5,624 nucleotides of DNA, from NCBI GenBank assembly GCA_024643915.1, contig JAHEMB010000289.1:1-5624 (forward strand). The letters are read 5' to 3'. Under the pieces are notes generated by a model. That model saw only the letters and a list, made by a program, of their open reading frames with translations. It was not told where the DNA came from and searched no databases. This DNA comes from Rhodothermaceae bacterium (GTDB lineage: Bacteria; Bacteroidota; Rhodothermia; Rhodothermales; JAHEMB01). This document shows, piece after piece, positions 1 through 5,624 of this stretch; within the stretch, counting starts at the first letter, position 1, and the number at the start of each line of letters is the position of its first letter. The position numbers and the translations under genes were made by a program.

Positions 1-969
1 ATAGCTGATGAGGCGGCCCCCCGGGGTTGTATGCCGCAACACAACCGTGACGCTGTCCGCGGCGATAAGCCCCTGGTTGTTGAGACGAACAGCGACGCTC
101 ATCTGCGAATCAGCCGGCACGGGCGCCACCGGGTTGATCGAGATGTCGGAAGCATCCAGGCGAAAATCCGGGGCGGTAGGAAGGGCCAGTTTAGTAGCCG
201 GGTCGCCGATGAGATTGAACTGGAGGAGGTGTTTGACGGTGAGGAAATCAGTAAACGAGCGGGCGGTGTGTTCCTTGGCTTCCTGAATAGCGAGCCCCAC
301 CACACGCAACGTATCGCGGAAGACGAGGTCAACCAAGGGATCGTTCAGGCGCGCCGACGTACTAATGACTCCCTGATCGGAGGAGCCCCAGTGGGCGATA
401 GCCCCATTCAACGAACCCACCACAAGCTGCTCCCCGAAGGAGGGCAGGCTCGCCACTTCGAACTGCCCACCGGCGAAGGACCCGGTACGGCATCCCAGCG
501 AAACCACCATCGGTAGGCGAGCAGCATTATCGAATTCATCTGGAGAGTCGGTCACGATCTCCCAGGTATGGGCAGCGGAATGGCCGAAGTAGTTGATCCA
601 ACCGGCGCCTTGGCGAAAAGCGGCCCGGAGCGAATCCTGAAAGCTGGGATCGAGGGGCAGGAACGCCTGCTTGAAAAACTGCAACGTGTCCATCCCGGCA
701 GGGACGGTCGCGGCAATGTCGCCCCACCGGAGGGTATGTGATTGAAGATTGCTCTGCTCGCCCAATGAACCGCCACCCGCCAGCAGTAGCATACGCTTCT
801 GCCAGGGTTGCAGCGGCGTCGCTTCATACGATTGCAGCTTCTGCAGAAAGAGCAGGCCCTCCTCGTTGGTGCGTGCCGTGATGCGCCCAATGGCCATAAA
901 TTCTGACCAATCGGCCGGTCCATTTACCTGCATTGCGAACCACCCATCGGAGGGCGCATAGCCAAAAGA
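1..969 (-). pseudogene. C25 peptidase, catalytic and C-terminal part after the frameshift; runs off the left edge
   Basis: This is the continuation of the peptidase in a second frame, open from 999 to base 1 (about 323 residues from the junction). It picks up exactly where the first frame loses homology: VP joins to SFGYAPSDGWFAM. It then shows MAIGRITART, the family's region before the catalytic dyad. The catalytic His lies in NYFGHSA (codon 582-580) and the catalytic Cys in SLGCRTG (codon 492-490), 30 residues apart, close to the spacing in gingipains. The domain closes with FNLIGDPATKLAL (codons near 216-178), the conserved end of C25 domains. It is followed by a linker and a beta domain of CARDB type (FRLDASDISINPVAP, VAVRLNNQGLIAADSVTVVL) cut by the window edge. 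That trailing domain fits a secreted cargo protein somewhat better than PorU itself. There are no stops after 1000. Because the rest is well conserved, the break is either very recent or a sequence error. The only in-frame ATG near the front is at 933-931, inside the catalytic domain, so it is unlikely to be a real start. Confidence 0.8.
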
Positions 970-2465
970 GGTACTGCCCAGACTTCCAACGACCGGTCCT
1001 TATCGGGCGGGAAGGGAGCATCGCCCCATAGCAGCAGGAAACGGGGTGGGGTGTTCCACTGTCGCGTCTGACGGAGAAAGCGGCGGATGGCGAGCGGCGT
1101 GGGCCGGCCATAATCGAACTGGTCGAAGATGTCGCGCACGTCGACGACTTGAACCGTGTAACCGCTTGCCTCCCGATATGCTGCCATGGCCTGTGCTGAG
1201 GCATGAAGCCCCGGCGCCGTCACGATGAGGTAATCGGCGGCGTTCGCACGGGCGGTCAGGTTGCTTGGCGTGTCGATCGCTACGGCGGCGGGGCGGAGAA
1301 ATTGCTCCTGCCGTACCGTCCAGAAAGTCGTTGGCTGCTGCACCACCTCGGAGAACCGGACTTGGCTGCCTACAACGGGGGCCGCCAGGATGCGTTGCAA
1401 CGAAGGCGCGAAGACGTGGGCCGTCGCGCCTGTGTAGCCGTCGGCAGTTAAATTATAGGAACCGGCCTCAACCAGGTCGAAAGAAAGCTGATCGGCGGTT
1501 GTTGCCAGCCTGCGGACGTAGGAGGCCTCGATCCAGTCCAGTAAAACACGGTTGGGGGTGCCGTTAAACTCGTTGTGGGAGGTGATTCTCAGTTGGAGTA
1601 TCCCATCGTTCGGAACCTGGTTCTGCGGCAGGCTAAAAGCGATCTCCCGAAAAGCGTATCCGCTCCAGTCCGCTTCACCAAATTGCTGAAAGGCCAGGCT
1701 GCCGTTGTTGAGGATCCTGGCTTCCACCGTAATCCGGTGGCGAGAGGCCGATTCGCTGTTAAACCGGAGGCGGATGTGTGCCATCTCTGTGCTGAGCGTG
1801 GCAGCTTTCAGGGCGAGATTGAAGTTTTGCGTGACCGGGTCCGTGTTGGTGTGGCTGAAGTGCTGCCAGTAGAAACCCTCGCCGCGCGTGTATAAAGGAT
1901 GCCCGGCATCGAAAGAATCACCGTAGTAGTAGGTCCGATCCACTTCGTAATGCACTGTGTCGCGTACCGTATCAACTTCGGCAAAGCCGGACTGATGGGG
2001 GGCAGCCGCTTGCACATCGTAACGTAAACCAGGGTCGCCCCCCCAGGTGAGCCAGTAGAAGGTGGTATCCGTATAGAGACTGTAAAAGGTGCTGCTCTGA
2101 AGGGAAGGGTCGTCCTGGTAGGCCCATGCCTCATCGGTGCCCCGGTTACGCCTGCCGACGAAGGACACGCGATGAGCGGTTTGGAGCGAGGTCGCACCGT
2201 CTCCTGTGGACCATATCGGAATCTCCTGGCCATTCTCGAAAAGACGGAGCGTGCGCGGGCTGATAGCGGCCAGCGGCGCGCCTGCTGCTTGCAGTTGCGC
2301 GCCGTCGAGCGCATAGACGCCGTCTTCCACCACGGCAAGCTTCAGGTACGGCCTGTCCGGGGCATACCAGGTGGGGTCAAAGTCAAGGGTCTGGGCAGTA
2401 GCATACCCGCCGAGGAGGTAAGGCGCCAGAAACAGAAACCCGCCGAGGAGAAGAAGAGAACGCAT
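969..2465 (-). CDS. Gingipain-type (C25) cysteine peptidase, N-terminal part before a frameshift
   Basis: This is the front part of a secreted C25-family peptidase. The likely start is the ATG at 2465-2463, because it opens directly onto a signal peptide: MRS, then a leucine-rich core, ending near YATAQ (residues 1-25). An upstream in-frame ATG at 2507-2505 would put 14 polar residues before it. Residues 30-400 form a beta-rich prodomain-like region resembling that of PorU-type proteins (for example GVYALDGAQL, LRLFENGQEIP, TTFYWLTWGG). The C25 catalytic domain begins at DYLIVTAPG (411-419) and continues through the nucleotide-binding-like fold to FLLLWGDA (476-483). After VWAVP (to residue 499) this frame goes out of register with the family and stops at 926-924 after 14 unrelated residues; the true protein continues in the next frame. 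By family it should be exported by Sec and act at or outside the outer membrane. It could be PorU-like or a secreted T9SS cargo peptidase. No clear ribosome binding site precedes the ATG. The family is certain; the exact role is not. Confidence 0.85.
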
Positions 2466-2636
2466 GATAACAGCTTGGCGCGCGTTTGATGAGATCCCCA
2501 CGCACATAAGACAAGACCCGCGCCCTATGCCCTAGCCCGCTAGGCGCTCTTAAGGGCCCTATCCTGAGGGACTTAGAGAAAAGATACTCTTGGGAGGAAT
2601 GGAAGTCCAGGGCAAAGCAATGGGCGGTGATACCGG
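2466..2636. other. Spacer between glycosyltransferase and peptidase genes, with imperfect hairpin
   Basis: This 171-base gap separates the glycosyltransferase stop from the peptidase start. The clearest structure is an imperfect inverted repeat at 2547-2578: CTCT, bulged T, AAG, internal GG, CCCT, six-base loop, AGGG, A, CTTAGAG, giving 11 pairs. A smaller stem CCTAG-CCCG-CTAGG sits at 2531-2544. Neither is followed by a T-run on the minus strand, so they do not read as a standard rho-independent terminator. The gap is long enough to hold a promoter for the peptidase, but I see no convincing -7/-33 pair. The open frame crossing this gap on the minus strand shows no protein-like sequence. Confidence 0.4.
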
Positions 2637-3563
2637 CTAGCTCCATTGCTCATAAGGCACAAGGAGGTTGCGCTCTTGCCTCTGCTCGGCTCCAAGGTCG
2701 TGCGTCAGGATAGGCGTTCCGTGAACTTCTTCTGTTATCTCAATGCGCGGATCGTCTTTGAGTTCATAGAGCAGCTTGGCGGAGTCGAACAGGATGCCGA
2801 AGACGGTACCGAGGAGTTTCGAGGGTCCTCTGGCGTTGCGCCACTGGGCCCGCGCCCGCGCCCGCATAACGGTCCATCTCGTCTGTATACGATGCTGCCT
2901 ACATCGCTCATGCTTCCGGTAATGATACACCACCGAATCAAGGCACACCACTTCCCCGACGTGCTTGAGTAGCCTGAGGGCATAGTCAATGTCCTGCGTA
3001 CGTCGCAACTGTTCATCGAAGGGCCCGACTTGGTCGATGACGTCACGCTTCATTAAACACCCATTGAGATGAAAGGGCGATTTGTAGCCGAAGCGAAGCC
3101 GATGCAACAGTTCTTGGGGGGAGGTGCCAGCCCGCAGGCGTCGCAGTTCCAGCAGGAGCCCCTTGCTCAAAATAGCGAAGCTGCCGATGACGAGGTCGGC
3201 CGGGGGAGCACCAGGCTGCATGGCAGCAGCATACCGTAGTGCGAGACTGTCCTCCGGCAACGCGTCATCGGCATCGAGAATGGCTACATAGTTGCCGCAG
3301 GCTTGCCGAAGCGCGCAGTTGAGCGTCGCTGCTTTGCCTTGATTTTTATGGTAGAGGTAGGTCACGCGCCGATCATAACACGGCCGAGCAGGGTCCGTGA
3401 ACGCCTCCACCACATACGCCGTATCATCGGTCGATCCGTCATCAGCGCAGATGATCTCAATGTCTCTCATCGTTCCGCTGAGCACTGACGAAATAGCATT
3501 GTCAACCAGGTGCCCCATGTTGTAGGTAGGAATGATGACACTGACTTTGACAGGAACTGACAT
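2637..3563 (-). CDS. Family 2 glycosyltransferase (GT-A fold)
   Basis: This is a complete 308-residue inverting glycosyltransferase that should move a sugar from a nucleotide-sugar donor to a growing glycan on the cytoplasmic side of the membrane. The GT2 motifs are all in order: SVIIPTYNMG (8-17), the nucleotide-binding ADDGSTDDT (40-48), KNQGKAATLN (73-82), the metal-binding DADD (97-100), and the acceptor-side GPFDE (180-184) with QDIDYALRL (190-198), which supplies the usual catalytic-base ED/QD-type acid. The first hundred or so residues are a typical Rossmann-like GT-A half. The tail after about 215 is basic, then carries a short hydrophobic stretch (LLGTVFGILFDSAKLLYEL) and no clear transmembrane helix. 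The start at 3563 is favoured because the beta-strand VKVSVIIPTYN follows at once; the upstream stretch is pyrimidine-rich with no Shine-Dalgarno. Likely roles are surface polysaccharide, LPS or protein-glycan synthesis; the substrate cannot be told. GC content is clearly lower than in speE. Confidence 0.92.
   Translation of the reverse strand: MSVPVKVSVIIPTYNMGHLVDNAISSVLSGTMRDIEIICADDGSTDDTAYVVEAFTDPARPCYDRRVTYLYHKNQGKAATLNCALRQACGNYVAILDADDALPEDSLALRYAAAMQPGAPPADLVIGSFAILSKGLLLELRRLRAGTSPQELLHRLRFGYKSPFHLNGCLMKRDVIDQVGPFDEQLRRTQDIDYALRLLKHVGEVVCLDSVVYHYRKHERCRQHRIQTRWTVMRARARAQWRNARGPSKLLGTVFGILFDSAKLLYELKDDPRIEITEEVHGTPILTHDLGAEQRQERNLLVPYEQWS
2848..2865. repeat. Three tandem copies of GCCCGC inside the glycosyltransferase gene
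   Basis: Three perfect copies of the hexamer GCCCGC lie head to tail. Read on the minus strand they encode the alternating RARAR stretch in the basic tail of the glycosyltransferase, outside the catalytic core. As the unit is six bases, gain or loss of a copy would keep the frame. Confidence 0.6.
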
Positions 3564-4068
3564 GAGGGAGGGGGGAGGAGTCAGGGTTGAATGACGTCTT
3601 CAAGATAAAGAATGCAATATCTTCCGGTATCAGGAATCTAGATATAAGTCCGGACGGGGTGTAGCATCAAGCACATTCGACATAGATTCCACAGAGCAGG
3701 GGAGGAAGAAGGCTACAATCGAGGATAGGAAATTCGCGGATATTATGCCAGCAACTCCGATCGGTTTCAACTAAGAATGTGGCGAAAGCACAGAAAGAAA
3801 TATTTGTACTGCTGGCGCGCCTGCGTTGCTCGATGAGACGAGAGGCTGCAGCGCTGCTTTCTCGTACATCGGAGCGCCCAGCCTACGCAATAAACAGGCC
3901 CGCGATGTCGAGTACTGCCTGCGTCGAGAGCGGCTGTAACAGGTTGCGGATGGCAGCGGCGTGCCGTGACGAGGACGCTTTCGCTGCTCCTGAACTCGAG
4001 GCCTGAGAAGTCGAACGTGAGCTTGGCGATGGCAGCATCCCCTCTTCTACACCTCCGCACAGCAGAGA
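3564..4068. other. 505-base region without an intact gene, upstream of the glycosyltransferase
   Basis: No intact gene is supported here. The part next to speE (about 3883-4050) has protein-like minus-strand sequence described separately as a possible remnant. The part from 3564 to about 3780 is AT-richer (35 of 60 bases are A/T at 3601-3660, hand count) and probably contains the promoter of the glycosyltransferase. It has a small inverted repeat AAGATA-N10-TATCTT at 3602-3623, about 40 bases before the start codon. No exact Bacteroidota TAnnTTTG box with a well-placed TTG was found, so no promoter is called. The plus-strand open frames here show no family resemblance. Confidence 0.5.
3883..4050 (-). 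pseudogene. Possible decayed coding remnant, weakly STAS-like
   Basis: Two minus-strand frames each give protein-like sequence that join end to end. The first reads DAAIAKLTFDFSGLEFRSSE and on to SVLVTA (about 4039-3965). The second continues as RHAAAIRNLLQPLSTQ then AVLDIAGLFIA and ends at TAG 3885-3883. A one-base change near 3955-3970 would unite them. The pattern D-x-SG-x-x-F-x-SS, then a helix, then a closing LDIAGL resembles the core of STAS (anti-sigma antagonist) domains, but the piece is too short for a full domain and this is only a visual resemblance. Read in the second frame alone, the upstream part turns into a serine-rich string typical of a shifted frame, which argues for a frameshifted remnant over a 51-residue gene starting at 4038. 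It lies directly behind speE, in the speE frame after its stop. It may be coincidence. Confidence 0.3.
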
Positions 4069-4956
4069 TCAATCTTGCGCGAAGAGCCGCCGGGCGAAGG
4101 TGGGCAGGGCGAAGGCGGCGCGGTGGATGTCCGTGTTGTAGTAACGCAGGGCCTCGGCGAACGGGGCGAGCTGGGCCGCGGCGTGCGCCGTATCGAAGTC
4201 GCTGAGCGGGTGCAGCGCCTTGGAGGCGATAAGAAACGACCACAGGCCCATGGGATAGGTGGGCACATAGGCGAGGTAGAGGTGTACCTCGGCAAAGAGC
4301 CGATCGAGGACGCCGTGTGCTTCAGCGATGAGGCCGTGGAAGGCCGGATCGAAGGGCGACTCGGCCTGGGTGACGAGGAGGCCGCGCGCGGTCAGGGCCC
4401 GGGCGCAGGCGCGGTAGAATGCCTCGCCGAAGAGGCCCTCGGCAAAGCCCACCGGGTCCGTCGAGTCGACGAGGATGAGGTCGTAGCTGCCGGCCTCGGC
4501 ATTGTTGACGAAGGCCACGCCGTCGGCCACGTGGATCGTCAGGCGGTCGTCGTCCAGGGCCGAGGCGACGGTGGGGAAGAACCGGCGCGACGCCTCAAGC
4601 ACGAGGCCGTCGATCTCCACCAGGTCCACGTGGCCGACGTGCTCGTGGCGAAGCACCTCACGCACCGTCCCCCCATCGCCGCCGCCGACGACGAGGACGC
4701 GCCGGGGCGCATCGCCGTCGAGGAGGCAGAGGGCCGGGTGGGCGATCATCTCGTGGTAGACGAACTCGTCGTGCTCGGTTAGCATCACCAGCCCATCGAG
4801 CAGCATCAGCCTTCCGAAGGCGTCCGTTTCGAGGACCTGCACCTGCTGGTAGTCGCTGCGCTCGCTGAAGAGGATGTCTTCGACGGCGAACGTCAGCCCC
4901 GTCCGCCCCTGCCAATACTCGGTGTACCGGAACTGATGCTGTTTCTCGTCGGCCAT
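4069..4956 (-). CDS. speE: Spermidine synthase (polyamine aminopropyltransferase)
   Basis: This complete 295-residue cytoplasmic enzyme transfers the aminopropyl group of decarboxylated S-adenosylmethionine to putrescine (or a related amine), giving spermidine and methylthioadenosine. The short N-terminal beta domain ends at LLDGLVMLTEHDEFVYHEMI (52-71), a family signature. The Rossmann methyltransferase-like domain follows: VLVVGGGDGGTVREVLRH (87-104) is the nucleotide loop with Asp94, VEID (113-116) has the Glu that holds the ribose, ADG (144-146) contacts the adenine side, and DSTDPVG (164-170) has the catalytic Asp164 and Asp167. QAESP (197-201) and VPTYPMGLWSF (231-241) complete the amine pocket. 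Length is normal. The ATG at 4956 is followed by a typical SpeE start (FRYTEYWQGRTGL); no Shine-Dalgarno is visible. It sits 118 bases after the EcsC gene, and no speD is visible in the window. Third positions are strongly GC-rich. Confidence 0.96.
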   Translation of the reverse strand: MADEKQHQFRYTEYWQGRTGLTFAVEDILFSERSDYQQVQVLETDAFGRLMLLDGLVMLTEHDEFVYHEMIAHPALCLLDGDAPRRVLVVGGGDGGTVREVLRHEHVGHVDLVEIDGLVLEASRRFFPTVASALDDDRLTIHVADGVAFVNNAEAGSYDLILVDSTDPVGFAEGLFGEAFYRACARALTARGLLVTQAESPFDPAFHGLIAEAHGVLDRLFAEVHLYLAYVPTYPMGLWSFLIASKALHPLSDFDTAHAAAQLAPFAEALRYYNTDIHRAAFALPTFARRLFAQD

Positions 4957-5008
4957 GCCGTTCAGTCGATGCCTCGATGATTCGCGTAAAAGAAGATAGC
5001 TTGCATTA

Positions 5009-5074
5009 GAATGGCTATCAGCGGTCAGCTTTTTTAATCAGTAAGCTGAACGCTGATGGCTGATCGCTCGCTGC
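5009..5074. repeat. Outward-pointing GCTGATN heptad repeats forming a long hairpin
   Basis: On the plus strand, 5045-5065 reads GCTGAAC, GCTGATG, GCTGATC, followed by two decayed units GCTCGCT and GCTCACA. On the minus strand, 5029-5016 reads GCTGACC, GCTGATA, then a decayed GCCATTC to 5009. The two arrays diverge from an AT-rich centre (5030-5044). Bases 5012-5031 pair with 5043-5062: 16 Watson-Crick pairs, 3 G-T wobbles and 1 mismatch, with an 11-base loop rich in T. The stem begins 12 bases after the EcsC stop and ends 55 bases before the speE ATG. It could end or protect the EcsC transcript, or be a dispersed repeat unit. No T-run follows the stem on the minus strand, so it is not a textbook intrinsic terminator. 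Confidence 0.75.
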
Positions 5075-5623
5075 TCACAACCGCTCCTTGTACTCCAGGA
5101 AAAGCGCGCGGAAGAGCATGTAGGCGGCCTCGGCGGTCTCGCTCGTGAACCAGTAGTTGATACCTGCGCCCACGGCCGCCCCGGCAATGGGGATCGTCTG
5201 CGCCAGCTTCCGCCCCACGATGTTCTTGGCGATCTCGCGGGGGAGGTGGCGGTTCTGCTCCCTGAAGGTGCCCGTCACGCGGCCCTTGTAGGCCAGGTCG
5301 TTGGCGAAGGCGGCGGCGGCTACGTTGATCTCGCGGAGGGCGTCACTCTTAGCCTCGCGCGTGCCTGAGGCGGCCACGTTGTAGATGCTCAGCACGAGCG
5401 GCTGGAAAGACGGGTCGCGCATGGGGAAGCCGTACGAGGCGCCGATCTGCTGGATGAGCCGCAGGTTGATGGTAAAGAGCAGCGGGATGTCCGCCGCGAT
5501 GAGGACCGCCCCACCCAGCCCCGTGCCCCCGCCCTCGACGGCGGCCAGGATGGTGTTCTGGTTGAAGTAGCTGCGGGCCAGCGGGTCGAGCTTTTCAATG
5601 CTTTCGCCGCGCAGGTCCTCAAT
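5075..5623 (-). CDS. EcsC-family protein, 3' part (start outside window)
   Basis: The last 182 residues of an EcsC-family protein are present; the frame is open to the right edge, so the start is missing. Family features in order: a glycine- and alanine-rich amphipathic segment VEGGGTGLGGAVLIAADIPL (29-48) leading into LLFTINLRLIQQIGASYGF (48-66), the conserved MRDP (68-71), and the C-terminal signature GRKLAQTIPIAGAAVGAGIN (137-156), then YWF and a last helix with EAAYMLFRALFLEYKERL. The molecular role of EcsC proteins is not settled; the family is named after the third gene of the Bacillus ecs operon, and its hydrophobic helices suggest membrane association. The stop at 5077-5075 is followed at once by the heptad-repeat hairpin. 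An internal ATG at 5422 is the MRDP methionine and is not a start. Confidence 0.88.
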   Translation of the reverse strand: MEDLRGESIEKLDPLARSYFNQNTILAAVEGGGTGLGGAVLIAADIPLLFTINLRLIQQIGASYGFPMRDPSFQPLVLSIYNVAASGTREAKSDALREINVAAAAFANDLAYKGRVTGTFREQNRHLPREIAKNIVGRKLAQTIPIAGAAVGAGINYWFTSETAEAAYMLFRALFLEYKERL

Positions 5624-5624
5624 A

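Noticed and set aside
31..516. Plus-strand open frame of 161 codons
   Set aside because: It lies fully antisense to the C25 catalytic and CARDB-like region, whose motifs are unmistakable.
924..1002. Programmed -1 ribosomal frameshift in the C25 gene
   Set aside because: The overlap has no X-XXY-YYZ slippery heptamer in the zero frame and no clear downstream stem, and this family is not known for recoding. A deletion or sequence error is simpler.
824..1204. Third minus-strand frame across the frameshift zone
   Set aside because: Its translation (Arg/Ser/Trp-rich) has no family resemblance; the true continuation is the other frame with YAPSDGW and the His/Cys dyad.
2383..2646. Minus-strand open frame bridging the glycosyltransferase and peptidase genes
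   Set aside because: Most of it is gap sequence and an out-of-frame copy of the peptidase signal peptide region; no protein-like pattern.
3655..3665. Eleven bases (CGGGGTGTAGC) like the 5' end of tRNA-Pro, a possible attachment-site trace
   Set aside because: No D-arm, anticodon arm or T-arm follows, and the match is short enough to be chance.
4075..4782. Long plus-strand open frame of 235 codons antisense to speE
   Set aside because: It is an antisense shadow of a very GC-rich gene: its sequence is rich in Gly, Glu, Val and Arg without motifs, while speE on the other strand carries every family signature.

Overview
The window looks like a chromosomal piece of a moderately GC-rich member of the Bacteroidota/Rhodothermota side of the tree. 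This is an inference from three things: a large secreted gingipain-type (C25) cysteine peptidase of the kind tied to type IX secretion, the lack of clear Shine-Dalgarno sequences before the genes, and the style of the neighbouring glycosyltransferase. The exact taxon cannot be fixed from this sequence. All genes that can be supported lie on the minus strand, so transcription runs from high to low coordinates.

In transcription order: (1) 5623-5075 is the 3' part of an EcsC-family gene whose start lies beyond the window. (2) 5009-5074 holds outward-pointing GCTGATN heptads that fold into a long hairpin, directly after the EcsC stop. (3) 4956-4069 is a complete spermidine synthase (speE). (4) 4068-3564 is about 500 bases without an intact gene. 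Its speE-proximal part looks like a decayed coding remnant with a vaguely STAS-like sequence; the rest is AT-richer and probably carries the promoter of the next gene. (5) 3563-2637 is a complete family 2 glycosyltransferase. (6) 2636-2466 is a spacer with an imperfect hairpin. (7) 2465-1 is a secreted C25 peptidase, split by one frameshift near 963-971 and running off the left edge.

Functionally the window falls into two halves. The right half (EcsC, SpeE) is housekeeping-like and very GC-rich at third codon positions. The left half (glycosyltransferase, secreted peptidase) is a cell-surface or envelope pair with clearly lower GC. In T9SS organisms, secreted proteins are often anchored through a surface polysaccharide, so the pairing is suggestive, but it is not proof of a functional link. 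The most notable points are the clean single-base frameshift in an otherwise intact peptidase whose His/Cys dyad is preserved, the heptad-repeat hairpin, and the possible gene remnant after speE. No RNA gene, CRISPR array, insertion sequence or replication origin was seen.
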